DNA of 64,000 nt. It comes from Lactococcus ileimucosae (GTDB taxonomy: Bacteria; Bacillota; Bacilli; Lactobacillales; Streptococcaceae). The notes beneath the pieces are model-generated. The model was not told the DNA's origin. It saw nothing but the letters and a program-made list of their open reading frames with translations, and did not search any database. A program made the translations under genes and the position numbers. The stretch spans positions 1 through 64,000 of the forward strand of contig NZ_CALPDE010000009.1 of the NCBI RefSeq assembly GCF_943193185.1, written 5' to 3'. How positions within the stretch are numbered: the first letter of the stretch is position 1; each line of letters starts with the position of its first letter. Shown one piece after another: positions 17,280 to 25,139 of the stretch.

Positions 17280-18072
17280 ATTTGATTCTCTGTAAGTAAT
17301 CTTGATATGTTTCTGTCTTCATGAGTTCTTTGGCATTGGCTACACGCTCTTTTGTTGGTGGTTTTACTCCAGCAAGGGGGTATTTCCAACCTAATTCACG
17401 CCATTTGAACTCCCCCATCGTGTGATAAGGCAAGATTTCAAATTTGAGTACATTATCTAGAGTTTTAACAAACTCACCCAGCTTTTCCAGATCCTCATCA
17501 ATATCTGTTTCTCCAGGAACAAGAACGTGACGAATCCACATGGCTTGTCCTTTATCTGAGAGGTAACGGGCGAATTCTAGAATGTTTTCGTTAGGATGTC
17601 CAGTCAAGGCTTTGTGACGTTTGGAATCGATTTCTTTTAAATCAAGCAAAACAAGGTCTGTCACTTCAAGAAGGTCATCTATCCGAGAGGTAATATACTC
17701 ATCTGTCCTAAATGGACGGGCTGATGTATCTAGAGTTGTGTGAATTCCCAGACTTTTGGCGCATTGGAAAAGAGCGATAACGAAGTCAATCTGCATCATA
17801 GCCTCACCACCAGAGACGGTGATGCCTCCTTTCTCTCCCCAGAAGCCTCGGAAACGTAAAGCCTCTTCCATCACATCTTCTACTGTACGTGTGGTGGCTT
17901 TTTCGTTTTTCAAGGCCCAAGTATCAGGGTTATGACAATATTTGCAACGCATCTGACATCCTTGCATAAAAACAATAAAACGGACGCCAGGACCATCAAC
18001 AGAACCAAAAGACTCTGTAGAATGAACCAAGCCTGTTACTTTTTTTGCTTCTTCAATATTTATATCTGTCAT
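17278..18072 (-). CDS. pflA: Pyruvate formate-lyase activating enzyme
   Basis: This radical-SAM enzyme installs the glycyl radical on PflB (encoded at 32.9 kb). Its 264 residues fit the family. The iron-sulfur motif is Cys39-x3-Cys43-x2-Cys46 in MQGCQMRCKYCHNPD; the GGE-type SAM-binding motif is VSGGEAM. HSTESFGSVDGPGVRF at 17-32 is the family hallmark. It is monocistronic and separate from pflB, as in lactococci. Confidence 0.97.
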   Translation of the reverse strand: MTDINIEEAKKVTGLVHSTESFGSVDGPGVRFIVFMQGCQMRCKYCHNPDTWALKNEKATTRTVEDVMEEALRFRGFWGEKGGITVSGGEAMMQIDFVIALFQCAKSLGIHTTLDTSARPFRTDEYITSRIDDLLEVTDLVLLDLKEIDSKRHKALTGHPNENILEFARYLSDKGQAMWIRHVLVPGETDIDEDLEKLGEFVKTLDNVLKFEILPYHTMGEFKWRELGWKYPLAGVKPPTKERVANAKELMKTETYQDYLQRIK

Positions 18073-18285
18073 GAGTTTTTCCTCTTTTTCGGTATGCTTT
18101 TATCATACCTCAAATCTTACTTATTATCAAATGCTTTTCCATAAGACCAGCCACAATAATCAGCGACTGCCATAAATGGCACAAAAAAGCATCCGTCATG
18201 TGAGCCAAATGTTCTTTCCCCTTCATACTCTTTACTGTATCTTCTACTTTTACCTCTTGCTCATCGTTTTAAAAAAGTTCGTAAA

Positions 18286-18328
18286 AGCAAAAAAAGAACG
18301 GATTATCGAGTCCCGTTCTTTTTTCGTT
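18286..18328 (-). terminator. Terminator of the CorC-type gene
   Basis: AAAAAAGAACGG pairs with CCGTTCTTTTTT around GATTATCGAGTC. The stem is flanked by T runs on the minus strand. Confidence 0.85.
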
Positions 18329-18335
18329 TACAGCT

Positions 18336-19664
18336 TTACTCAGAGGGCTCCATATCAAACTCTACCCGAAGTTTCAATACACGATTTCCATCTACTTCAA
18401 GACTAGTCAAGGAGAAATGATCCTCATCATTGTCGATTTCACACATCACTTGCTGCCCTTTCTCAGGAATCTGCCCTGTTTCTGAAAGGAAGAAACCGGC
18501 CATCGTATCCACATCATTATTGACTAAATGTGTGCCAAACTCGTCGTTGAAGTCATTGATTGTCATTTTCCCTTGCACAACATACATGTTTTCACCAATC
18601 TTGTAAACATCTGTTTCAGCAACGTCTGTTTCATCCTCAATTTCACCAACGATTTCCTCAATCAAATCTTCCAGAGTAACGATACCTTCAACGCCACCGT
18701 ATTCGTTAAGCAAAATCGCCATTTGGTTTTGCGTATTACGCATCTGCAGCATCAAGTCATCCACAAACACTGTTTCAGGGACAAACAACGGTTCTTGCAG
18801 CATTTCACGGAAATTAATGTTATCAAAGCCGTCCGCAAAGCCCCGGGCCAAGAGACGTTTTGTATGAATAATTCCTAAGATGTTGTCTTTATCGTCATCA
18901 TAAACTGGGACGCGCGAGTAGGACTCGCTGAGCATTTTCTCGATATTTTCCCGTGGCTCATCATTGATATCAATCATAAAGGCATCTGTACGAGGGACCA
19001 TGATTTCACGCGCCACAAGCTCGTCAAGACTGAAAACACCTGTAATCATTTCACGCTCTGAATCATCCAACGCTGTTTCATCTGTGTGAACGAGATATTC
19101 GATTTCATCACGTGTCATATCATCATCACTGCTATCAAATTTGATAGGAAAAACACGCGCCAAGCCATTGATAGTAATCGTCAAGAGCCAGATAAAGGGT
19201 TTTAAAACAACACCTATACTCATCAAGGGGCGAACCATTTTTAAAGCTGCCTTTTCCTTAAGCGCTTGCGCAATACGTTTAGGGAAAAGCTCACCAAACA
19301 CGATTGTAAAGAAAGTCAAAATAACCAAGATAATGATTTTACTCAATGTTTGCGCGAAGCTTGTATCCCCAAACAATGGTGCAAGCTGTGCAGCTAGAGT
19401 ATCAGCCAAACTTGCACCTGCAAAGATGTTCAAGAAAGTAATCCCAACTTGAATCGTCGACAAGAAATGTGTCGGATTATCAACTACACGCAGTAAATAC
19501 TGATATTTACTGTCTCCTTCACTCGCTTTTTGTTCCACGCGTGAACGTGATAAAGAAACGAGCGCCATCTCACTTGCTGAGAAAAATGCGTTCAAAGCAG
19601 TAAGAAAAACAAGTAACAAAATCTGTAAAATTACCGAGCTACTCTCGGGGTCAGGGTGTGCCAT
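18336..19664 (-). CDS. CNNM/CorC family membrane protein (hemolysin-C-like)
   Basis: This 442-residue protein has the standard three-part layout. An N-terminal CNNM membrane domain (residues ~10-200) contains the motif LFPKRIAQAL. A CBS pair (about 215-335) includes REIMVPRTDAFMID and NEYGGVEGIVTLEDLIEEIVGEIEDE. A C-terminal CorC_HlyC domain contains NDFNDEFGTHL and DVDTMAGFFL. Members act in divalent-cation (Mg/Co) efflux or transport; the older hemolysin name is not functional evidence. It is a single gene. Confidence 0.93.
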   Translation of the reverse strand: MAHPDPESSSVILQILLLVFLTALNAFFSASEMALVSLSRSRVEQKASEGDSKYQYLLRVVDNPTHFLSTIQVGITFLNIFAGASLADTLAAQLAPLFGDTSFAQTLSKIIILVILTFFTIVFGELFPKRIAQALKEKAALKMVRPLMSIGVVLKPFIWLLTITINGLARVFPIKFDSSDDDMTRDEIEYLVHTDETALDDSEREMITGVFSLDELVAREIMVPRTDAFMIDINDEPRENIEKMLSESYSRVPVYDDDKDNILGIIHTKRLLARGFADGFDNINFREMLQEPLFVPETVFVDDLMLQMRNTQNQMAILLNEYGGVEGIVTLEDLIEEIVGEIEDETDVAETDVYKIGENMYVVQGKMTINDFNDEFGTHLVNNDVDTMAGFFLSETGQIPEKGQQVMCEIDNDEDHFSLTSLEVDGNRVLKLRVEFDMEPSE

Positions 19665-19712
19665 TTTTACTCCTATTTTTTCGTAATATGAAGATTATTA
19701 TACCATAATTTA

Positions 19713-20831
19713 TTATTTTGAAATAATTTTTTTCTTTTGCTGTTCACGATGATTGTGCCATAGACCAGCAAGGAATTTCACAATCTCTTTGACCAGTGAA
19801 TAAACAGGGACAGCAATAATCATACCTAGAATACCATATAAACTTCCAGATACCAGCATCAAAACCATGACTGTCACAGGATGGACTTTCACAGCATTCC
19901 CTACTATTTTTGGATAAACGAGATTGCCGTCAATCTGTTGAAGGACCAAAACATAAGTTACTGCGAGAACAGCTGTCCAAGGTTGAGTAAAGGCCAAAGT
20001 AAAGATAACAGGTATTACACCGATATAAGGTCCAGCATACGGGATGAGGTTTGTAATTGCTGAAAAACTTGCAAACAAGAAAGCATAAGGGATGCCAAAG
20101 AGCATGTAACCAACAAAGACAAAGATGAAAACCAGCAGCGAGTCTAAAGCCACGCCAGAGATATAACGAGAAATCGTTGCATTCATCTTCTCTAACAGTT
20201 CGATGATGCCGAGCGGATCTTCTCTAAAAATCGTCTCCTTTAGAGTAGGAAGCAGTTTTTCACCGTCTTTAAGCATGTAGTAAAGCAAGATTGGAACTAG
20301 GATAGCAACCATAACCACAGATGAAATGATGCTTACAATGCTCCCCAAGCTTCCTGTCAAATTCTGAAGCAGTTTGTTTAAAATATCTGTATAAGACAGA
20401 TTGATATTGCTAACTATACTGTCAATGTCTAACTGACGATAAAAGGCAGAAAAACGTGGGTCACTTTGCAAGGAAGCAATCCAGTCACGGAGCTCAGGAA
20501 CAGCTCTTGAGCTGGCGTTAATCAAGCTGGTCAGCTGAGAAACAACATTTGGAATGATTGAAGCAACACTCCAAATCACAATTCCCAGTAAGCTAAGCAG
20601 AACAATCAAAATTGCAAAGAAACGCTTGATTTTCCAGCGTTTCTCCATAAAAATAACCACCGGCTTGAAAATATAATAAAGAAAGCCAGCTATAATAAAT
20701 GGAATGAAAAGCAAAGCTAAAAGAGTTTGGATGGGTTGGAAGAGAAAGTCCAGTTGCATAAGCATAAAAATAAGCAGCGTCACTGCTAATATCTCAACCG
20801 TCCAGAAAAATAATTTACTGTTTTTAAACAT
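19713..20831 (-). CDS. AI-2E family transporter (putative permease)
   Basis: This 372-residue membrane protein has about eight hydrophobic segments and a central soluble region (residues ~110-150). C-terminal signatures are FASFSAITNLIPYAGPYIGVIPV and LQQIDGNLVYPKIVGNAVKVHP, typical of the PerM/TqsA family. Members export small molecules or ions such as AI-2, or act as Na+(Li+)/H+ antiporters; the substrate here is unknown. It lies in tandem with the CorC-type gene but 48 bp apart. Confidence 0.92.
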   Translation of the reverse strand: MFKNSKLFFWTVEILAVTLLIFMLMQLDFLFQPIQTLLALLFIPFIIAGFLYYIFKPVVIFMEKRWKIKRFFAILIVLLSLLGIVIWSVASIIPNVVSQLTSLINASSRAVPELRDWIASLQSDPRFSAFYRQLDIDSIVSNINLSYTDILNKLLQNLTGSLGSIVSIISSVVMVAILVPILLYYMLKDGEKLLPTLKETIFREDPLGIIELLEKMNATISRYISGVALDSLLVFIFVFVGYMLFGIPYAFLFASFSAITNLIPYAGPYIGVIPVIFTLAFTQPWTAVLAVTYVLVLQQIDGNLVYPKIVGNAVKVHPVTVMVLMLVSGSLYGILGMIIAVPVYSLVKEIVKFLAGLWHNHREQQKKKIISK

Positions 20832-20938
20832 AATATCTACCTAAAGATGAAAAGAGACCCTTTCTTTCTTTTTAAAGTTATTTATATTATAATTGAAATA
20901 AGATTTTTACGCAAATTCAAGATTTTGAGAGGAAATTT

Positions 20939-21391
20939 ATGCAAATCAAGCAAACTCGTGACACCATGTCTGAAATATACTGTGAGGCGTTACGCATCCG
21001 TAATACTGTTTTTGTTAAGGAACAGGGTGTCCCTTTTGAACTGGAGGTTGGTAGTCCCGTTGACGAAGCGCATTCGGTTCATTTTGTAGGTTATGAAGCT
21101 GGCAAGGCCTTGGCTACCGTTCGTCTTTTGGTCGATCCTAGCGATAAAACACATGCTCTGGTACAGCGCATGGCTGTTTTAAAAGAAGCACGGGGTAAAG
21201 GCTACGCGAACGCCCTCTTGCAACAGCTGCTTGAATTTTCAAAAAAATCTGGTATTACTCTTTTGACCCTTCACGCCCAACTCAGTGCAAAAGAACTCTA
21301 TGAAAAATTTGGCTTTGAAGTTCAGGGTGAAATTTTTAAGGAGGCAGGTATTGACCATATCACAATGACGTATGATAAATTTGCTGAGTAG
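20939..21391 (+). CDS. GNAT family N-acetyltransferase
   Basis: This 150-residue single-domain acetyltransferase resembles the ElaA/YjcF group. ALRIRNTVFVKEQGVPFELE near the N-terminus is the group's hallmark. The acetyl-CoA loop is VLKEARGKGYANALL (RGKGYA, residues ~83-88), and the C-terminal strand has YEKFGFEVQGEIFKEAGIDHITM. The acceptor substrate is unknown. It is the only plus-strand gene between 10.3 and 54.5 kb apart from shadows, and it is flanked by divergent and convergent genes. Confidence 0.92.
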   Translation: MQIKQTRDTMSEIYCEALRIRNTVFVKEQGVPFELEVGSPVDEAHSVHFVGYEAGKALATVRLLVDPSDKTHALVQRMAVLKEARGKGYANALLQQLLEFSKKSGITLLTLHAQLSAKELYEKFGFEVQGEIFKEAGIDHITMTYDKFAE

Positions 21392-21464
21392 AAAAAAAGA
21401 AACCCTCGTGTGTACTTCTAAAGGGTGTCCCTTTTGCTTTTATTAAAACACTAAACTTCTCGTC

Positions 21465-22049
21465 CTAGGTGTCGAGGAGTTTTTTTACTCTTGTTTGCAG
21501 TTCTGGCACTACTTCTACCTCAAACCAAGGGTTCTTGCGTAACCAGATATTGTTCCGGGGGGAAGGATGGACGATCGGGAAGTAGTGTGGCAAATACTTT
21601 CTAAAATCACGAATCGCATCTGTGGCCCGCATCTTTCTTGGTAAATGCAGGTAATAAGTAATGGCATAGGAACCGATCAAAATAATAAGTTCAAGTTCAG
21701 GCATTTCGTCAATCAGTAATTTGTGCCACTTTTCAGCAAAGCCTTTGCGTGGCGGCAAATCTCCAAACTTTCCCTTACCCGGAAAATAAAAATCCATGGG
21801 TAAGATAGCCAGCTTGTCTGAACTATAAAATGTCTCATAAGAAATCCCCAGCCAGTCACGAAGACGCTCTCCTGAGTGATCGTTCCAGAAAAGATGACTT
21901 TCCTGCGCTTGTCTCCCTGGTGCTTGACCAACAATGAGAATTTTTGCCTCTGGATGAACAGAGTAAAGAGGATCAATCCCCTGCTCTGTATAGGCCGCGT
22001 TTTGTGGGTCATCTTTTATAGCTTGAAAAATATTCGATAGCTTGTCCAT
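21465..22049 (-). CDS. Uracil-DNA glycosylase family protein
   Basis: This 194-residue protein has the uracil-DNA-glycosylase fold. ILIVGQAPGRQAQES (residues 34-48) is the N-terminal active-site loop, and FPIVHPSPRNNIWLRKNPWFE the C-terminal His motif. The arrangement fits the MUG/family-4-like branch rather than classical UngA, so the excised base is uncertain. It lies 4 bp after ksgA in the same direction. Its stop sits inside a small hairpin (CTCGTCC...GTCGAGGAG) followed by T on the plus strand. Confidence 0.85.
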   Translation of the reverse strand: MDKLSNIFQAIKDDPQNAAYTEQGIDPLYSVHPEAKILIVGQAPGRQAQESHLFWNDHSGERLRDWLGISYETFYSSDKLAILPMDFYFPGKGKFGDLPPRKGFAEKWHKLLIDEMPELELIILIGSYAITYYLHLPRKMRATDAIRDFRKYLPHYFPIVHPSPRNNIWLRKNPWFEVEVVPELQTRVKKLLDT

Positions 22050-22053
22050 CAGT

Positions 22054-22941
22054 TTAACCTTCTTTCAGTGGGAGTAGAGCATCCGCTAAACGAGCAAATT
22101 CGGGGATTGAAAGTGCTTCTGCACGAATACTTGGAGAAATATCCGCTTGCGCGAGCAGTTCTAGAATTTGCGTTTTTTTGTCTTTGCCAAAGGCAGATTG
22201 CAGATTGTTTATTAAAGTCTTACGGCGGTGGACAAAAGCGCTATGCATTGTATTGAAAAAGAAATCCTCATCCTTAACAACAACCAGTGGTTGTGCACGT
22301 CGGGTCATTTTTAAAATGGCCGAGTCCACATTAGGAGCAGGTACAAAGACTGTTCGGGGTACTGTGAATGCCACTTTGGCTTCCATGTAATACTGCACTG
22401 CTATCGAAAGCGAACCGTAAGCTTTTGTACTTGGTCGAGCTGCAATGCGGTCAGCCACTTCCTTTTGCATCATAACTACATATTCTGTAAAGGGAACCTT
22501 CGACTCAATCAAATGCATGAGAATCGGCGTTGTGATGTAGTAAGGAAGATTAGCCACAACTTTTATAGGCAAGTTAGGATTTTTAAAGTGCTTTATGTGT
22601 TCCTGAATATCTACTTTTAAAATATCTGCGTTCACCAGTTGAAAATTATCGTAAGATGCCAGAGTTTCTTGCAAAATCGGAATCAAGCTTTTATCAATTT
22701 CAAAAGCCATGACTTCCGCCGCTTCTTCAAGCAAATACTGAGTTAGAGAGCCAATACCTGGTCCAATCTCAATCACATTCACTTGTTTAGAGAGCTCTGC
22801 CGTTGCTGTAATTTTTTCCAAAATATTATGGTCAGTCAGGAAGTTTTGACCAAATTTTTTCTTAAAATTAAAGTTATGTCGGCGCAAAATATCTTGCGTG
22901 CGTATAACATTGGAGATACGGTCTAAGTTTGAAGTTGTCAT
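22054..22941 (-). CDS. rsmA: 16S rRNA dimethyladenosine transferase
   Basis: RsmA (KsgA) dimethylates the two adjacent adenines in the 3' hairpin of 16S rRNA late in 30S assembly. Its 295 residues fit the family. The SAM site is [15 protein letters not shown] (residues ~57-71), the catalytic motif [11 protein letters not shown] (~131-141). [12 protein letters not shown] at the N-terminus is the KsgA-specific loop. In many Firmicutes it sits next to tatD-rnmV; here it is about 19 kb away and paired with the glycosylase gene. Confidence 0.97.
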   Translation of the reverse strand: MTTSNLDRISNVIRTQDILRRHNFNFKKKFGQNFLTDHNILEKITATAELSKQVNVIEIGPGIGSLTQYLLEEAAEVMAFEIDKSLIPILQETLASYDNFQLVNADILKVDIQEHIKHFKNPNLPIKVVANLPYYITTPILMHLIESKVPFTEYVVMMQKEVADRIAARPSTKAYGSLSIAVQYYMEAKVAFTVPRTVFVPAPNVDSAILKMTRRAQPLVVVKDEDFFFNTMHSAFVHRRKTLINNLQSAFGKDKKTQILELLAQADISPSIRAEALSIPEFARLADALLPLKEG

Positions 22942-23126
22942 AACCTTATTATAGCAGAAAAACAGGGAAACTGTTTCTCAATACAGTCCTTCCGAACAGT
23001 AATTGCTTTCTTTTTAGCTTCACTCAATCGGAATATTTTGTCAATGAAGTCTTGTTCGGTTTAAGAAAAACGAGAGCTGTCTCGTAAAATGAAATAAACT
23101 TAAAAACAGAACAAGCAAAAAGCACT

Positions 23127-23172
23127 CAGACTGTCGCATGCAAAAATGCTACCTTGAGTGATTTTTTGTTTT
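23127..23172 (-). terminator. Terminator of surface-protein copy 2
   Basis: AATCACTCAAG and CTGAGTGCTTT pair on the minus strand around a ~22-base loop, followed by a T-rich tail. Confidence 0.6.
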
Positions 23173-23185
23173 GTATATTTATTTC

Positions 23186-24862
23186 TTAGTTGGAAGAGTT
23201 GATGATGAGGGCGGGACGGACACCACCATAGTCATCACTCGTTGTTCCTGGGAAAGTGCCGTGCAAGTTACCTCTAAATCCTCCCCAACGTATAGTCCAA
23301 GCAGATTCACCATGACCTGCAGTACGCAATGACCACCATGTATTATGTCCACCTACACGCCCTGCATGATGAGGAAAACCTCGCCCTTCACCTGACAACC
23401 GGATAACATCCGCAAGAGAAAGAGAGAAAGCTTGTGGTACACCCTCCGCTTGATTGACAGTAGTCACATCTGCCCGAGCCACATCCACCTCTGGATGAGG
23501 CTCATCCCAATTAGTAGGTAACCAACGGACATAAGGACCTCCTTCCGGCCAAGACACAACAGCAAACCTTAACCTAGGTACTTCATCGGCTATTGACACA
23601 GGAGCAACCATATCTTTAACAGCTTGAGTAAGAGATTGATTATAAAAGTCTTCTAAAACTGTTGCTTGCTCTACGAAGCTCGTATTGCGTATCGCCTCAT
23701 TCCGGATAATCATATGATTCCCAGAACCCATGTTTTCAAGGTAGCGGTACTGCTCTCCTGCCATGGTAAAGATACGACCCGGGCGCATGGTCGAAAAGTC
23801 AAAGGCTGCTGGTGCACTGTCTTCATTAGGCAGTGGGTTCGGTCCGTCATCGTACATCACTCCGTTCTGGATACCACGGAGAAGGTCTGCCAGTTCTGCA
23901 TGGTGTTGCTCCCCATCATTGAGGAACTCCTCATGCTGGTCAGGACTGACTAAGCCACTCTCAACATGAATCCCATAGTAGTAAAAGCCGTTAAAAACCT
24001 TGTCCTCAATGGCAGCTGTCATCTCCGCTGCATCAAGCAGGTAAGAGCTGGCTTGCCCACTGTTCAGTCTGTTGGCCCAGTAAGCCCAACCCGTGTTGTG
24101 GTCAACCACCCAGAAGTTGCCTATCTTGTCTTCGTTAGGTAAGTTGCTCCACTGGTTCATGGTCATTGGGGCACGGTCTTGTGGGAGGTTTTGGGCAGTT
24201 TGGTTGGTCACTTCTTCTCCCGGCCAGATTGGACCACTGTTGTCAAAGTTTTCGTTTGCTGACCAGTAAGCATCAATACCGTCTCCCGGGTGTGTCGCGC
24301 CGTCTGTGACCGCATCTGTAGCACCGTTCCCTTCAATCCAGTCCCGCGCATGTCCTGCCGCTGCTGTTCTTAAATCCAGGTTGTCATGGTTGAAGGTGGG
24401 CATATACCATGGAGCATCTTGACCTGAACGTTCCCAACCAAAGATGAGGCTGGCATACTGGTCAAAGGCGTTTGAGGCATTGCTATTTTCACGGTCATTG
24501 ATATTGCCTGCACTTGGAATCCATGTGGTCCAGTTTTCTACATCGTCACGGCTGGTCCCTGCGATCAAGGGCGTGAAGTCCGTTTCGTCACGTTGTCGGG
24601 TTTCGAGGAACTCGGACAGGCGTATCCGGGCCATGATTGGCCGTTCGCCGTAGTTTTCCACGAAGACGTCCTTGTTTTCGGTGTCTCGGTTGTAGTAGTC
24701 GTGGACACGGCCACCGACATTGATGTCCACTTCATTCAGCCGGTCATTGATGGCCCGCTGGTTGAAGGCTTGGAAGGCGAAGGTGCCGCCTACCAAGAGC
24801 AATAAGAGGGACAGGAGCGCGAGGTTGCGCAGCCGCCGATGGTTTTTCTTTTCTGGTGTCAT
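23186..24862 (-). CDS. Surface protein, TasA-like N-terminus with DUF6273-like C-terminal domain (copy 2)
   Basis: This is a 558-residue paralog of copy 1. The first ~70 residues are identical except for one (H for Q at position 8): basic start, hydrophobic core, GGTFAF, then NRDTENKDVFVENYG. The middle region shares VWPGEEV, NFWVVDHNTGWAYWANRL and SYLLDAAEMTAA in altered form. The C-terminal domain opens RIFTMAGEQYRYLENMG and ends TWWSLRTAGHG...GGVRPALIINSS. Between those anchors it differs strongly from copies 1 and 3, including a ~15-residue insertion. Single gene, with a poly-T promoter upstream. Function unknown; surface display inferred. Confidence 0.85.
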   Translation of the reverse strand: MTPEKKNHRRLRNLALLSLLLLLVGGTFAFQAFNQRAINDRLNEVDINVGGRVHDYYNRDTENKDVFVENYGERPIMARIRLSEFLETRQRDETDFTPLIAGTSRDDVENWTTWIPSAGNINDRENSNASNAFDQYASLIFGWERSGQDAPWYMPTFNHDNLDLRTAAAGHARDWIEGNGATDAVTDGATHPGDGIDAYWSANENFDNSGPIWPGEEVTNQTAQNLPQDRAPMTMNQWSNLPNEDKIGNFWVVDHNTGWAYWANRLNSGQASSYLLDAAEMTAAIEDKVFNGFYYYGIHVESGLVSPDQHEEFLNDGEQHHAELADLLRGIQNGVMYDDGPNPLPNEDSAPAAFDFSTMRPGRIFTMAGEQYRYLENMGSGNHMIIRNEAIRNTSFVEQATVLEDFYNQSLTQAVKDMVAPVSIADEVPRLRFAVVSWPEGGPYVRWLPTNWDEPHPEVDVARADVTTVNQAEGVPQAFSLSLADVIRLSGEGRGFPHHAGRVGGHNTWWSLRTAGHGESAWTIRWGGFRGNLHGTFPGTTSDDYGGVRPALIINSSN

Positions 24863-24995
24863 AAACTCCTCCTTTGACGTAACCTGTACTTTTATATTTT
24901 CATTACATATACATTTCTAATGTTACGTTTACTTTCTGAGTCTATAGTATAAAAAAAAAAAAAAGGTCAAATGAAATGAGTGTTTGATGAGAAAA
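24657..24995. repeat. Near-identical block shared with copy 1 (11792-12126)
   Basis: This 339-bp block covers promoter, leader and the first ~70 codons. It matches 11792-12126 with about four substitutions plus four extra T. Part of it (24921-~24995) also matches window positions 1-75. The identity ends abruptly after GATGAGAAAA. Confidence 0.85.
24941..24970 (-). promoter_or_regulatory. Poly-T-spacer promoter of surface-protein copy 2 (14 T)
   Basis: TTGACC (24965-24970) is followed by fourteen T (24951-24964) and ATACTATAGA on the minus strand. The spacers are 13, 15 or 18 for TATACT, TACTAT or TATAGA. The last is near-optimal, so this copy may be on. Confidence 0.65.
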
Positions 24996-25057
24996 CAGGC
25001 GTTCAACTCATCTCGTCGCAATAAACGAATTCACTCATCTTCTGAAATAGTTGAGCA

Positions 25058-25112
25058 TAAAAAAAGACCTCCATGTGATAGATTTTGAAATCTGTCCCAT
25101 GAAAGTCTGGTA
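25058..25112 (-). terminator. pyc terminator
   Basis: On the minus strand a long imperfect stem (AGACTTTCATGGGACAGATTTC against its partner ending CATGGAGGTCT) is followed by seven T. Confidence 0.8.
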
Positions 25113-25139
25113 TTTAGATGTTGCTCGGTTAAATTTTTA

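Noticed and set aside
23186-24862. Diversity-generating retroelement at the surface genes
   Set aside because: No reverse transcriptase or template repeat is present within the window. Only the domain layout is suggestive, so this is kept as a question, not a call.
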